Shown one piece after another: positions 1 through 8,863 of a stretch of 64,000 nucleotides of DNA. How positions within the stretch are numbered: position 1 is the stretch's first letter; the number at the start of each line of letters is the position of its first letter. A program made the position numbers and the translations under genes. The stretch comes from Micromonospora wenchangensis (lineage in GTDB: Bacteria; Actinomycetota; Actinomycetes; Mycobacteriales; Micromonosporaceae), in assembly GCF_002210435.1 (NCBI RefSeq), contig NZ_MZMV01000009.1:62001-126000 (forward strand), written 5' to 3'. The notes below the pieces were generated by a model that was given only the letters and a program-made list of their open reading frames with translations, did no database searches and was not told where the DNA came from.

Positions 1-1
1 G

Positions 2-454
2 ATCGGCGGGCTGCCCCCGGTGGAGCGGGCCACGGTCCGCCGCGACTGGCCGGGCACCCTGGTGGTGACGGTGGTGGAGCGCACCGGGGTGGCGGCGGTG
101 CCGCGCGACGACCGGTTCGTGGTGCTCGACGCCAGCGGGGTGGTGTTCCGCGAGCTGCCCCGCGCCCCGCAGGGACTGCCGCTGGTGCGGCTGGCCACGC
201 CGGGGCCGGACGACCCGGGCACCCGCGCGGCGTTGCAGGTGCTGGCCGTGCTCACCCCGCAGTTGCGGGCGGTGCTGGTCGAGGTGGGCGTCGAGGGGCT
301 GGCCCGGATCGGGTTGAGGCTGCGCGACGGGCGGACGGTGGTGTGGGGCGACGCCACCCGGGGCGAGGACAAGGCGCGGGTGGCGACGGCGTTGCTCGGT
401 CGGAAGGCCGACACGATCGACGTCAGCGCGCCGGACGTGGTCACGTTCCGGTGA
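2..454 (+). CDS. ftsQ: FtsQ, C-terminal part (5' end outside window)
   Basis: Divisome membrane protein that scaffolds FtsB and FtsL at the septum. The open frame enters at the window edge, so only about the last 150 residues are present: the end of the POTRA region (LPPVERATVRRDWPGTL, then VVERTGVAAV) and the beta domain (VEGLARIGLRLRDGRTVVWGDATRGEDKARVATALL). The N-terminal cytoplasmic tail and the membrane helix are missing from view. It sits directly upstream of ftsZ, the normal actinobacterial dcw order. The identification rests on this order and on the FtsQ-type pattern of charged beta-strands ending in DVSAPDVVTFR. Confidence 0.88.
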   Translation: MGGLPPVERATVRRDWPGTLVVTVVERTGVAAVPRDDRFVVLDASGVVFRELPRAPQGLPLVRLATPGPDDPGTRAALQVLAVLTPQLRAVLVEVGVEGLARIGLRLRDGRTVVWGDATRGEDKARVATALLGRKADTIDVSAPDVVTFR

Positions 455-559
455 GGTCCGCAGCGAACGTGAGTCGTTACGCTCCCGGCGGCGACACGCC
501 GGTGGGGTCCTTGGCTCTCGGCGTGGGGGCGCTTACGTTGCCCCGAAGAGGATCAGTGG

Positions 560-588
560 TTGACATAACTGTAAGCCTCTAGTAGAGG
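560..588 (+). promoter_or_regulatory. Candidate ftsZ promoter with overlapping inverted repeat
   Basis: In the 240-base ftsQ-ftsZ gap, TTGACA (560-565) is followed after 17 bases by TAGAGG (583-588). The -35 is a perfect consensus and the -10 is fair. A 5-3-5 inverted repeat, CCTCTagtAGAGG (576-588), covers the -10 and could be an operator. The rest of the gap shows no ORF with a ribosome-binding site. Confidence 0.6.
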
Positions 589-694
589 GTTAGGGTTCAC
601 CGCTGATCCTCGCTGGTGACAGCTCGTCGACCACCGGTCTGGGCCACGCCGTACCGGGGCGCTGCGAGCCAATCTCGAAGGGAAAGGACCGGAG

Positions 695-1810
695 ATGACA
701 CCTCCGCACAACTACCTGGCGGTCATCAAGGTCGTCGGCATCGGCGGCGGCGGCGTCAACGCCGTCAACCGCATGATCGAGGTTGGGCTCAAGGGCGTCG
801 AGTTCATCGCGATCAACACCGACGCGCAGGCGTTGTTGATGAGTGACGCCGACGTCAAGCTCGACGTCGGCCGGGAGCTGACCCGGGGGCTCGGCGCGGG
901 CGCCAACCCCGACGTCGGCAAGAACGCCGCCGAGGACCACCGCGACGAGATCGAGGAGGTGCTCAAGGGCGCCGACATGGTCTTCGTCACCTGCGGCGAG
1001 GGCGGCGGCACGGGCACCGGCGGCGCTCCGGTGGTGGCCAACATCGCCCGCAAGCTCGGCGCGCTGACCATCGGCGTGGTGACCCGGCCGTTCTCCTTCG
1101 AGGGCAAGCGCCGCCAGGTGCAGGCCGAGGCGGGGATAGACGAACTGCGCAACCAGTGCGACACGCTGATCGTCATCCCGAACGACCGGCTGCTCGCGCT
1201 GGGCGACCGCGGGATCAGCATGATGGACGCCTTCCGCACCGCCGACCAGGTGCTGCTCTCCGGTGTCCAGGGCATCACCGACCTGATCACCACGCCCGGT
1301 CTGATCAACCTGGACTTCGCCGACGTCAAGAGCGTGATGAGCGGGGCGGGCAGCGCGCTGATGGGCATCGGCAGCGCCCGCGGCGAGAACCGGGCGGTCG
1401 AGGCGGCCGAGGCGGCCATCTCCAGCCCGCTGCTGGAGCAGAGCATGGACGGCGCGCGGGGGGTGCTGCTGTCCATCGCCGGCGGCTCCGACCTGGGTCT
1501 GTTCGAGATCAACGACGCCGCGCAGCTGGTCACCGACGCGGCCCACCCGGACGCCAACATCATCTTCGGCGCGGTCATCGACGACGCGCTCGGCGACGAG
1601 GTGCGGGTCACCGTGATCGCCGCCGGCTTCGACGGGGGCACGCCCGCGTACAAGGCGTCCGAGTCGCCGCGCAAGAGCAACCAGAACCAGCCCACGCCGC
1701 AGGCCCCGGCGGTCACCGCGCCGGCCGTCATGCCGCCGCCGCAGCAGTCGCCGCGCCGGGTGCTCTTCGACGACGTCGACGTGCCCGACTTCCTCAAGAA
1801 CGGTTCCTGA
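695..1810 (+). CDS. ftsZ: Cell division GTPase FtsZ
   Basis: Tubulin-like GTPase that polymerises into the cytokinetic ring. The 371 residues match normal actinobacterial length. Visible motifs are the N-terminal glycine loop [13 protein letters not shown], the tubulin signature [10 protein letters not shown] near residue 108, the switch region around [15 protein letters not shown], and the synergy loop region [15 protein letters not shown] that completes the neighbouring GTPase site. A Pro/Gln-rich linker (about 320-355) leads to the conserved tail [13 protein letters not shown], which binds SepF and other partners. The ATG at 695 follows an AAGGACCGGAG ribosome site. A consensus promoter lies upstream, so ftsZ may be transcribed separately from ftsQ. 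Confidence 0.98.
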   Translation: MTPPHNYLAVIKVVGIGGGGVNAVNRMIEVGLKGVEFIAINTDAQALLMSDADVKLDVGRELTRGLGAGANPDVGKNAAEDHRDEIEEVLKGADMVFVTCGEGGGTGTGGAPVVANIARKLGALTIGVVTRPFSFEGKRRQVQAEAGIDELRNQCDTLIVIPNDRLLALGDRGISMMDAFRTADQVLLSGVQGITDLITTPGLINLDFADVKSVMSGAGSALMGIGSARGENRAVEAAEAAISSPLLEQSMDGARGVLLSIAGGSDLGLFEINDAAQLVTDAAHPDANIIFGAVIDDALGDEVRVTVIAAGFDGGTPAYKASESPRKSNQNQPTPQAPAVTAPAVMPPPQQSPRRVLFDDVDVPDFLKNGS

Positions 1811-1916
1811 TCCCGCCGATGACGGACAACCACGCCGGCGGCCACGCCACCCCGCCCCCGTCGGGCGGGTCCCCGGTGGGTCGTGCCACCGCGTCGCCGA
1901 CCGGACGGCCCGGCCG

Positions 1917-2663
1917 ATGACCGCCGCGCCCGATCCGGTGGGTGCCGACCGGCGCGCCGCGCTCGCGGCCGGGCTGGCCGCGGTGCGGGCCCGGATCGCC
2001 GACGCCTGCGCCGCCGCCGGCCGGGACCCGTCCGGGGTGACGATGATCGCGGTGACCAAGACGTACCCGGCCGGCGACGCGGTCGCGCTGGCCGGGCTCG
2101 GGGTCACCGACCTGGGGGAGAACCGGGACCAGGAGGCCGCACCGAAGGCGGCCGAGGTGGCGGCGGCCGGCGCGGCCGTCCGCTGGCACTTCATCGGCCA
2201 GTTGCAACGCAACAAGGCCCGCTCGGTGGTGCGCTACGCCGACGTGGTGCACTCGGTGGACAGTGTCCGGTTGGCCCGTGCGCTGGGCACCGCCGCCGAG
2301 TCCGGACGGGACCGTCCGTTGACGACGCTGGTGCAGGTCAGCCTGGACGGTGACCCGGCGCGTGGCGGTGCCCTGCCGGGCGCGGCCGACCCCGAGCGGG
2401 GGCTCGGCCCGGTGGCCGAGGCACTGGCCGGCGCGGAGGCGCTGCGGCTGGCCGGGCTGATGGCGGTGGCGCCGCTGGGCTGGGAGCCGGAGCGGGCGTT
2501 CGCGCGGCTGGCCGAGGTGGCGGCGGAGTTCCGGGTCGGGTATCCGACGGCCACCGTGCTCTCCGCCGGGATGAGCGGCGACCTGGAAGCGGCCATCGGG
2601 TACGGCGCGACACATGTCCGCGTCGGCAGCGCGTTGCTCGGAATGCGTTCCACGCTGCGGTAG
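1917..2663 (+). CDS. YggS/YlmE-family pyridoxal phosphate-binding protein
   Basis: Cytosolic PLP-homeostasis protein of the alanine-racemase-like TIM-barrel family (COG0325), 248 residues. The PLP lysine lies in MIAVTKTYPAGD near residue 47. HFIGQLQRNKARSV, SVDS and the C-terminal LSAGMSGDLEAAIGYGATHVRVGSALLG phosphate-binding region are all present. It lies in the division cluster just before sepF, the usual place for ylmE. The preceding pgeF/ylmD gene is missing: only 106 bases separate it from ftsZ. The ATG has no strong ribosome site and overlaps the stop of a 33-codon open frame starting at 1819 (ATGA), so translation may be coupled. No catalytic role beyond PLP binding is established for the family. 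Confidence 0.93.
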   Translation: MTAAPDPVGADRRAALAAGLAAVRARIADACAAAGRDPSGVTMIAVTKTYPAGDAVALAGLGVTDLGENRDQEAAPKAAEVAAAGAAVRWHFIGQLQRNKARSVVRYADVVHSVDSVRLARALGTAAESGRDRPLTTLVQVSLDGDPARGGALPGAADPERGLGPVAEALAGAEALRLAGLMAVAPLGWEPERAFARLAEVAAEFRVGYPTATVLSAGMSGDLEAAIGYGATHVRVGSALLGMRSTLR

Positions 2664-2852
2664 CCTGACCGCGGTAGAAGCAAATTACATCAGTGTTGTT
2701 CAGGGGTGGCGCCCCCGGTCGGGGGCCACGACGGGCGAGCCGCGAATCGCACGTCGGGGATTGCCGCTCTGATCCGGTGGGCATGGATCCACTCGCGATC
2801 ATGGCGACACGGCACGGGGGTGCGTGCCGCACGGCGGACGGAAGGGCGCGGG

Positions 2853-3560
2853 ATGGGTGCACTGCGCAAGGCGGGGGTCTGGCTCGGTCTCGTCGAGGAG
2901 GACGACGAGCGGGGCTACGACGAGGGCTACGACAAGCCCGGCTACCGCGAGTCGCGGTACCGGTCGAGCCGGTACGCCGAGGAGTTCGCCGACGACGACG
3001 AGGACGACGCGGAGGAGCCGCCGGCGCCGCGTCCGCGCCTCGGTGACCGGGGCCGGCTGACCGAGCGGTCGGCCCGGCTGGCCGAGGCCGACCGGGCCGA
3101 CGACGAGCGTCCGGAGCGCGCCGAGCGCCCGGAGCGTCCGGAGCGGGCCAGCGTCCGGTCGATCACCCGGTCCGGTGGCGCGGACACCTCGGGCGCGCTG
3201 AGCTACCACACCCGGGACAATCTCGCGCTGGCGCCGCAGGCGTCGCCCCGGGAGCGGCCGGTGGTGGCCGAGGAGGAGCAGCGCTACCAGATCACCACCC
3301 TGCACCCGACCACCTACCGCGAGGCGCGGACCATCGGCGAGCACTTCCGCGACGGCGTACCGGTGATCATCAACCTCACCGAGATGGACGAGGCCGACGC
3401 CCGCCGGCTGGTGGACTTCGCCGCCGGGCTGGCGTTCGGGCTGCGCGGTACGATCGAGCGCGTGACCAACCGGGTGTTCCTGCTCTCACCGGCCAACGTC
3501 CAGGTCACCGCGGAGGACAAAGCCAAGATCGCTGAGGGCGGCTTTTTCTCCCTGAGCTAA
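2853..3560 (+). CDS. sepF: Cell division protein SepF
   Basis: Membrane-associated FtsZ anchor, essential for Z-ring formation in actinobacteria lacking FtsA. The chosen ATG at 2853 gives 235 residues and the typical amphipathic N-terminal membrane-binding helix [18 protein letters not shown]. The frame is open further upstream, but that part does not resemble SepF. Residues about 20-125 are an acidic and Arg-rich linker. The SepF/DUF552 domain occupies about 135-235 ([19 protein letters not shown], then [23 protein letters not shown]). A 189-base gap after yggS holds an AT-rich stretch near 2676-2702 and a hairpin GCCCCC/GGGGGC (2711-2726), so it may have its own promoter, though none is clear. 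Confidence 0.95.
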   Translation: MGALRKAGVWLGLVEEDDERGYDEGYDKPGYRESRYRSSRYAEEFADDDEDDAEEPPAPRPRLGDRGRLTERSARLAEADRADDERPERAERPERPERASVRSITRSGGADTSGALSYHTRDNLALAPQASPRERPVVAEEEQRYQITTLHPTTYREARTIGEHFRDGVPVIINLTEMDEADARRLVDFAAGLAFGLRGTIERVTNRVFLLSPANVQVTAEDKAKIAEGGFFSLS

Positions 3561-3588
3561 GTCCACCCGACCGAGGGACGTCGCTGCC

Positions 3589-3894
3589 GTGTTGTCGATC
3601 ATGTTCCAACTGCTCTACCTGATCTTGTACGTCTTCCTTATCGTGCTGCTGGCCCGATTCGTTCTCGGTGCCGTCCTCCAGTACGGTCGTCGGTGGCAAC
3701 CGGGGCGTGGCGCGTCCGCCGGACTCGAGTCCGTGTGGAGCGTCACTGATCCGCCTCTCAAGGCGTTGAGGCGGGTGATCCCCCCACTGCGAATTGGTAC
3801 CGTGAGCATCGACCTGGCCTCCCTTGTGCTCCTGGTTATCCTGTTCGTGCTGATGAGGTTTGTGTTAGATCCGCTGATCAGGAACTTCTCCTGA
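3589..3894 (+). CDS. YggT/YlmG-family membrane protein
   Basis: Small integral membrane protein (101 residues) of the YggT family, found beside sepF and divIVA across Gram-positive bacteria and linked to division or osmotic tolerance. Two hydrophobic segments are visible: about 3-27 ([21 protein letters not shown]) and about 73-95 ([20 protein letters not shown]). Between them lies the family motif [23 protein letters not shown] at 3589 is preferred because GAGGGA lies 10 bases upstream; an in-frame ATG at 3601 is too far from it. It follows sepF by 28 bases and is probably in the same transcript. Confidence 0.9.
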   Translation: MLSIMFQLLYLILYVFLIVLLARFVLGAVLQYGRRWQPGRGASAGLESVWSVTDPPLKALRRVIPPLRIGTVSIDLASLVLLVILFVLMRFVLDPLIRNFS

Positions 3895-3937
3895 CCAGCG
3901 CGCGCTTTCGCGGCCGCAACTGACCCGAGGAGTTTCG

Positions 3938-4738
3938 ATGCCGCTGACACCGGCCGACGTGCACAACGTCGCCTTCAAAAAGCCGCCGATCGGCAAGCGG
4001 GGGTACGACGAGGAGGAGGTCGACGCCTTCCTGGACGAGGTCGAGCGTGAGCTTGCCCGTCTGATCGAGGAGAACAACGAGCTGCGCGCCCAGGTGGAGC
4101 GCGGCGGTCGTGGCGGGGCCCCTGCCGGCCCCGGTGGCGATGCCCGGCTGGCGGCGGAGCTCAACGACGTCAAGGCCCAGCTCGACCGGGTGCAGCGCGA
4201 CAAGGCCGCCGCCGAGCAGGCCGCCCGCGCCATGCAGGCCGAGCTGGAGCAGGTCCGCACCACCGGTGGCCCGGCCGTCGGCGGCGACGGCGAGCAGCAG
4301 GCGCTGCGGGTGCTGATGATGGCCCAGCGCACCGCCGACGACCACGTCTCCGACGCCCGTCGGGAGGCCGACCAGCTGCTCTCCGAGGCGCGCTCCAAGG
4401 CCGAGGAGGTCACCCGCGAGGCGCGGGCCAAGGCCGACGCGCTGGAGCGTGACGCCCGTCAGCGGCACCAGGAGGCCATGGGTGGCCTGGACGCCAAGCG
4501 GACCGCCCTGCAGAAGCACATCGAGGAGCTCAAGCAGTTCGAGCGCGAGTACCGCACCCGGCTCAAGGCGTACCTGGAGAGCCAGCTGCGGGACCTCGAC
4601 GGTCGCGGCCAGGGCCTCGAGGCCGAGATGACCCGCGCCGAGGGCACCCGTGCCGTCGGTGGCAACGGCCTCGCCGCGGCCGGCCTCGCCGGCTCGTACG
4701 GCGGCGGTCGCTCCGGCGCCCTCGAAGCAGGTCGCTGA
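3938..4738 (+). CDS. divIVA: Polar growth/division protein DivIVA (Wag31)
   Basis: Coiled-coil protein that marks curved membrane at poles and septa and directs tip growth in actinobacteria. The 266 residues begin with the conserved lipid-binding domain [51 protein letters not shown] Gly-rich linker (about 55-70), a first coiled coil (75-110), a short Gly-rich break, and a long coiled coil (about 120-225, rich in [18 protein letters not shown] heptads) follow. The Gly/Ala tail lacks structure. GAGGAG precedes the ATG. It ends the division cluster in the usual order sepF-yggT-divIVA. Confidence 0.97.
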   Translation: MPLTPADVHNVAFKKPPIGKRGYDEEEVDAFLDEVERELARLIEENNELRAQVERGGRGGAPAGPGGDARLAAELNDVKAQLDRVQRDKAAAEQAARAMQAELEQVRTTGGPAVGGDGEQQALRVLMMAQRTADDHVSDARREADQLLSEARSKAEEVTREARAKADALERDARQRHQEAMGGLDAKRTALQKHIEELKQFEREYRTRLKAYLESQLRDLDGRGQGLEAEMTRAEGTRAVGGNGLAAAGLAGSYGGGRSGALEAGR

Positions 4739-4809
4739 TCCACGGTCGGCGGCCGTCCCCCGACGGTCGCCGACCCAGCCGACGACCCACGACGCGGCGG
4801 GGGTGAGCT

Positions 4810-5661
4810 GTGCTAGTCGCCAGTCTGCTGCTCATCCTCGTCGCGGTCGTCCTGCTGGCGTTCGGTCTCGTCGACGGCTCCAGCACGTTGTTGACCAGTT
4901 CCATCGCGGCCAGTCTGCTGGCCGCCGTCGCGTTGGTGGCCGGTGCCCGCCAGGCAGCCGTCACCCGGGCGAGGGCGGCGGAGAAGACGCGGGGTCGGGA
5001 CGCGACGGAGTCCCGCCCGACCATGCCGCCGGCCGTGACCACGCCGTCGGACGAACCGACGACGTACCCCGCGAGTACGTTCGGCACCGGTGACGCCGGG
5101 TGGCGGCAACCACCCGGCGCGCCGGTGGCCGGCGACCCCGTCGACGTGTCCACCCGCCCCGACGCCGGTGCCTGGGAGCCCGACGCGGAGGCACCCTGGG
5201 AGCCCGTCCTCGTGTCCGCCGCGCCGGACCGGACGACCGCCGGCCGCGCCGACCCGGCGACCGACCGCACCCCCGACCCGGCCACCGATCCCGCCCGGCC
5301 CGACCCGGACGACCCCCGTTGGGACCCGGCCATCGACCCCGCCCGGCCCGACCCGGACGACCCGGCCTGGGCGGCCGGGGACGATCTCGCGCCGCCCTGG
5401 GAGCACTCGGACGACGCCGCGTCACCGTGGGACCCGCCCGCCCAGCGGGTGCCTCCCGCCGACGCCGCCCGGGTCGCCCAGCTCGACGCCGAGGTGCGGG
5501 TGGTCGACGGGCACCCCCGCTACCACCTGCTCTCCTGCGCCCACCTGATCGAACGGGACCACGAGCCGCTGCCGGTGCACGAGGCGGTCTCCCTCGGGTT
5601 CACCCCGTGCGGTCTGTGCAACCCGGACACCGCCCTGCTCGCCGACACCTACCCCCGCTGA
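4810..5661 (+). CDS. Membrane protein of unknown function with C-terminal Cys/His motif
   Basis: A 283-residue protein I cannot assign. Two hydrophobic helices occupy residues about 2-22 and 27-45, followed by a long acidic Pro/Asp-rich stretch (60-220) containing an imperfect repeat around DPARPDPDDP(R/A)WDP. The last 60 residues form a compact domain with Cys and His (LLSCAHLIERDHEPLPVHEAVSLGFTPCGLCNPD), suggestive of a metal site or a clostridial-Ada-like fold. The GTG start follows GGGGGTGAG. The gene lies 71 bases after divIVA in the same direction, so a cell-envelope or division role is possible by context only. Confidence 0.7.
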   Translation: MLVASLLLILVAVVLLAFGLVDGSSTLLTSSIAASLLAAVALVAGARQAAVTRARAAEKTRGRDATESRPTMPPAVTTPSDEPTTYPASTFGTGDAGWRQPPGAPVAGDPVDVSTRPDAGAWEPDAEAPWEPVLVSAAPDRTTAGRADPATDRTPDPATDPARPDPDDPRWDPAIDPARPDPDDPAWAAGDDLAPPWEHSDDAASPWDPPAQRVPPADAARVAQLDAEVRVVDGHPRYHLLSCAHLIERDHEPLPVHEAVSLGFTPCGLCNPDTALLADTYPR

Positions 5662-5672
5662 GGCCGGTGTCG

Positions 5673-5978
5673 ATGCCCACTGACGACACGGTGACCGTCG
5701 CGGTACGGGTCAAGCCCGGCGCGTCCCGCCCCCGGGTCGGCGGCTGCTTCGCCGGCCCGCACGGTCCCGCCCTGGTGATCGCCGTGACCGCGCCGGCCGT
5801 GGACGGCCGGGCCACCGAGGCGGCCCGCCGGGCGTTGGCCGGGGCGCTCGGGGTCCGCCCGGCGGCGGTGGCGCTGCGCACCGGCGCGGCCAGCCGGGAC
5901 AAGCTCTTCCTGGTGGACGGGGCGACGCCGGAGGTCACCGGGCTGCTGCGGCGGCTGCGCGACGGATCGGCCGGGTGA
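5673..5978 (+). CDS. YggU family protein (DUF167)
   Basis: Small soluble protein (about 101 residues) of the DUF167/YggU family, function unknown. The family pattern is clear: VTVAVRVKPGASRPRVGG, VTAPAVDGRATEAARRALAGALGV and LRTGAASRDKLFLVDG. ATG at 5673 is preferred; an in-frame GTG at 5667 is possible. It starts 11 bases after the preceding gene and is followed closely by the antiporter, so the three are probably co-transcribed. The family is often next to yggS/yggT, which fits this neighbourhood. Confidence 0.88.
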   Translation: MPTDDTVTVAVRVKPGASRPRVGGCFAGPHGPALVIAVTAPAVDGRATEAARRALAGALGVRPAAVALRTGAASRDKLFLVDGATPEVTGLLRRLRDGSAG

Positions 5979-6000
5979 CGACGCCCCGGGTGGGGCGCCC

Positions 6001-7503
6001 GTGACGCCGGGACTGGATCTGGCCCTGCTCCTCGGGGCGGCCGTGCTGCTGGTGGCGATCGGCGCGGTGCGGTTCTCCACCCGGCTGGGTGTGCCGAGTC
6101 TGCTGGTCTATCTCGCGCTCGGGGTGGCGATCGGCGAGGCCGGGCTGGGCATCCGGTTCGACGACGCCGAGCTGACCCGGGTGCTGGGGTTCTGCGCGCT
6201 GATCGTGATCATCGCCGAGGGTGGGCTCACCGCCCGGTGGAGCACCCTGCGCCCGGTGCTCGGGCTGGCCGGCGCGCTGTCCACCGTCGGGGTGCTGGTC
6301 AGCATCGTCGTCGTCGGCCTGGTGGTGCACCTGCTGCTCGGGCTGGACTGGCGGTTGGCGCTGCTCTACGGCGCGGTGCTCTCCTCCACCGACGCGGCGG
6401 CGGTCTTCGCGACGCTGCGCCGGTTGCGGCTGCCGCCCCGGCTGGTGGCCGCCCTGGAGGCCGAGTCGGGCATGAACGACGCCCCGGTGGTGATCCTGGT
6501 GGTGTTGTTGTCGCGCACCGGGCCGGTGGAGCACCCGTGGTGGTTCGAGGTCTTCCTGGTCGGCTACGAGCTGGGGGTGGGTGCGGCGGTGGGGTTGGCC
6601 ACCGGGCTGGCCGGCCGGTTCGCGCTGCGCCGGGCGGCGCTGCCCTCGTCCGGCCTGTACCCGATCGCCGCCGTCGGGTTCACCGTGCTGGCGTACGCCG
6701 CCGGTGCGGTGCTGCACGCCTCCGGGTTCCTCGCCGTCTACGTGGCCGGGGTGCTGCTCGGCAACGCCCGGCTGCCGCACCGGCAGGCCATCCTGGGGTT
6801 CGCCGACGGGTTGGCCTGGCTGGCCCAGATCGGGTTGTTCGTGCTGCTCGGGCTGTTGGCCACGCCGGAGCGGCTGCACATCGCGCTGGTGCCGGCGGTG
6901 GTCACCGGGCTGGCCCTGCTGCTGCTGGCCCGGCCGCTGTCGGTGCTGGTGTCGGCGTTGCCGTTCCGGGTGGGCCTGCGCGAACAGCTCTTCCTGTCCT
7001 GGGCGGGGCTGCGTGGCGCGGTGCCGATCGTGCTGGCCACCATCCCGTTGTCGGCCCGGGTGCCCGGGGCGGACCGGCTGTTCGACGCGGTCTTCGTCCT
7101 GGTGGTGATCTTCACGGTGCTCCAGGCGGGCACGCTCGCGCCGGCCGCCCGCCGGTTGCGGGTGACCGCCCCGGCCGAGCCGGCCGAGATCCGGGTGGAG
7201 ACCGCCCCGCTGGAGCGGATGCGGGCGGACCTGCTCCAGTTGGAGGTGCCGGCGGGGTCCCGGCTGGCCGGGGTGCACGTGGACGAGTTGCGGTTGCCGG
7301 TGGGCGCGTCGGTGACCCTGGTGCTGCGCGACGGGGTGGGGTTCGTGCCGGGCGCGGACACCCGGCTCAAGACCGGGGACAGCATGTTGATCGTGGCGAC
7401 CGCCGGGGTGCGGGACGAGGCGGAGCGGCGGCTGCGGGCGATCAGCCGACGGGGTCGCCTGGCCCGGTGGTTCGGCGAGTACGGCGAGGATCGGGACGGC
7501 TGA
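6001..7503 (+). CDS. CPA1-type potassium/proton or sodium/proton antiporter
   Basis: Integral membrane cation/proton antiporter of 500 residues resembling CvrA/NhaP2-type proteins. Residues about 1-380 form about 12 hydrophobic helices, including SSTDAAAVFATLRRLRLPPRLVAALEAESGMNDAPVVILV, which carries the acidic residues of the ion site, and LSWAGLRGAVPIVLATIPL. The C-terminal part (about 395-485) is a TrkA_C-type regulatory domain (LLQLEVPAGSRLAGVHVDELRLP, then LKTGDSMLIVATAG). GTG at 6001 follows GGGTGGGG and lies 22 bases after yggU. The substrate ion (K+ or Na+) cannot be decided from sequence alone. Confidence 0.88.
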   Translation: MTPGLDLALLLGAAVLLVAIGAVRFSTRLGVPSLLVYLALGVAIGEAGLGIRFDDAELTRVLGFCALIVIIAEGGLTARWSTLRPVLGLAGALSTVGVLVSIVVVGLVVHLLLGLDWRLALLYGAVLSSTDAAAVFATLRRLRLPPRLVAALEAESGMNDAPVVILVVLLSRTGPVEHPWWFEVFLVGYELGVGAAVGLATGLAGRFALRRAALPSSGLYPIAAVGFTVLAYAAGAVLHASGFLAVYVAGVLLGNARLPHRQAILGFADGLAWLAQIGLFVLLGLLATPERLHIALVPAVVTGLALLLLARPLSVLVSALPFRVGLREQLFLSWAGLRGAVPIVLATIPLSARVPGADRLFDAVFVLVVIFTVLQAGTLAPAARRLRVTAPAEPAEIRVETAPLERMRADLLQLEVPAGSRLAGVHVDELRLPVGASVTLVLRDGVGFVPGADTRLKTGDSMLIVATAGVRDEAERRLRAISRRGRLARWFGEYGEDRDG

Positions 7504-7573
7504 TCTGCTAGTCTTCGTTTTGCCCCAATTAGCGGTTATTAGGGGCTGAATAGCGGTACGACAGTGCGGCACG

Positions 7574-7602
7574 TTGTCGGACGCCTGTACGTTCCGTATT
7601 CT
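7574..7602 (+). promoter_or_regulatory. Candidate promoter for the DksA-like gene
   Basis: TTGTCG (7574-7579), 17 bases, TATTCT (7597-7602), followed by a leader of about 115 bases before the ATG at 7727. The 223-base gap after the antiporter also contains an AT-rich imperfect hairpin starting GCCCC at about 7522 and closing with GGGGC at about 7546. It could terminate antiporter transcription. Confidence 0.55.
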
Positions 7603-7726
7603 TGCCAACCTCCGGAGTGCGCGGCCACCGTTGCCGTGCGCCCGTTTTGTTACCCGGGGACGCCACGTCGGCGGACCCTGTCCGGGCACCGCCGAGCGCC
7701 GCGTCCCGCGGCTGAGGGAGCTGACG

Positions 7727-8146
7727 ATGGCGAAGCCAGCCGACACCAGGACCGCCGGTCGCAAACCGACGGCGAAGGCCACCCGCAGCACGGCGGAGAC
7801 CGAGAAGATCCGGGCGGCCCTGGCGGCCCGACGCGACGAGCTGCGCGCCGAGTACGATCAGACGCTGAGCGAGATCACCGAGCTGCAGCGCGACCGGCTG
7901 ACCGACTCGGCCGGGGACGACCAGGCCGACACCGGCACCAAGACGTTCGAACGCGAGCAGGAGATCTCCCTCGCCAACAGCATCCGGGAACGGATCACCC
8001 AGGTCGAGCGTGCCCTGGAGCGGCTCGACGAGGGCGGCTACGGATGGTGCGAGCGGTGCGGGAACCCGATCCCGGTGGAGCGGCTCGCGGCCTTCCCGTC
8101 GGCGACCCTCTGCGTGACCTGCAAGCAGCTGGAGGAACGGCGCTGA
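7727..8146 (+). CDS. TraR/DksA-type zinc-finger protein
   Basis: A 139-residue cytosolic protein of the TraR/DksA family; relatives act on RNA polymerase, though actinobacterial members are poorly characterised. A Lys/Thr-rich basic N-terminus (1-30) is followed by a coiled-coil region (about 32-110: KIRAALAARRDELRAEYDQTLSEI and ISLANSIRERITQVERALERLDEG). The C-terminal four-cysteine zinc finger reads WCERCGNPIPVERLAAFPSA then LCVTCK (C-x2-C-x17-C-x2-C). ATG at 7727 follows GGGAG; the longer open frame upstream is not coding-like. It precedes lspA by 66 bases, a common arrangement in actinobacteria. Confidence 0.92.
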   Translation: MAKPADTRTAGRKPTAKATRSTAETEKIRAALAARRDELRAEYDQTLSEITELQRDRLTDSAGDDQADTGTKTFEREQEISLANSIRERITQVERALERLDEGGYGWCERCGNPIPVERLAAFPSATLCVTCKQLEERR

Positions 8147-8212
8147 CGTCCGCTCCCCGGTGACCTCGCGAGACGGCGGACCTGCGCCGTCGGGACAGTC
8201 GATGGGGAGTCG

Positions 8213-8863
8213 ATGACCACAGCACCGACCGCCGGACCCGGCACCACCGAGCCGGCCGGCCGTACGCCCCGCCGCAGGGCGGTCGTGCTCCTCGTCGGCA
8301 TCGCGTTGACCGCGCTGCTGACGGATCTGCTCACCAAGCACCTCGCCCTGCAACTGCTCGACGACCGTGCGCCGGTCCGCCTGCTGGGCGGGGCGGTCTA
8401 CCTCACCCTGACCCGCAACAGCGGCGCGGCGTGGAGCATCGGTGCCGACCACACCTGGGTGTTCCCGCTGATCACCATCGGGGTGGTCGGCTGGATCACC
8501 TGGATGGCGCTGCGGCTGCGCTCGCTGCCCTGGGCGGTGTCCCTGGGGCTGGTGCTGGGCGGGGCGCTGGGCAACCTCACCGACCGGATCTTCCGCGCGC
8601 CCGGCCACTTCGTCGGGCACGTGGTGGACATGGTCAGCCTCTTCGACCCGTACGGCCAGGTCTGGCCGGTGTTCAACCTGGCCGACAGTTGCCTGGTCGC
8701 CGGGGTGCTGCTGGCCGTGCTGCTGGAACTGACCGGTCGGCAGCGCGACGGGCGGCGGATCGGGGGCAAGGGCGACCCCGCCCCGGCGGCGGCCGGGCCG
8801 TCCACCGGGCCGGTGCCCGCCGAGACCACGCCGACCGACGCCGAACCCCGGGAGCGGGCATGA
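8213..8863 (+). CDS. lspA: Lipoprotein signal peptidase (signal peptidase II)
   Basis: Membrane aspartic protease that removes signal peptides from diacylglyceryl-modified prolipoproteins. The 216 residues have an N-terminal cytoplasmic tail, four hydrophobic helices and a Pro/Ala-rich C-terminal tail. Catalytic aspartates are in GNLTDRI (Asp124) and FNLADS (Asp158); the conserved NSGAAWS loop is also present. GGGGAG precedes the ATG. The stop overlaps the start of the pseudouridine synthase (ATGA), the classic lspA-rluD pairing. The partner enzyme Lgt is encoded at 46991 in this window. Confidence 0.96.
   Translation: MTTAPTAGPGTTEPAGRTPRRRAVVLLVGIALTALLTDLLTKHLALQLLDDRAPVRLLGGAVYLTLTRNSGAAWSIGADHTWVFPLITIGVVGWITWMALRLRSLPWAVSLGLVLGGALGNLTDRIFRAPGHFVGHVVDMVSLFDPYGQVWPVFNLADSCLVAGVLLAVLLELTGRQRDGRRIGGKGDPAPAAAGPSTGPVPAETTPTDAEPRERA

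Noticed and set aside
590-2215. Minus-strand open frame over ftsZ
   Set aside because: ftsZ is unmistakable on the plus strand; the antisense product has no recognisable domain.
5935-7791. Minus-strand open frame of 618 codons
   Set aside because: Shadow of the antiporter gene; Gln/Arg/His-rich with no family features.
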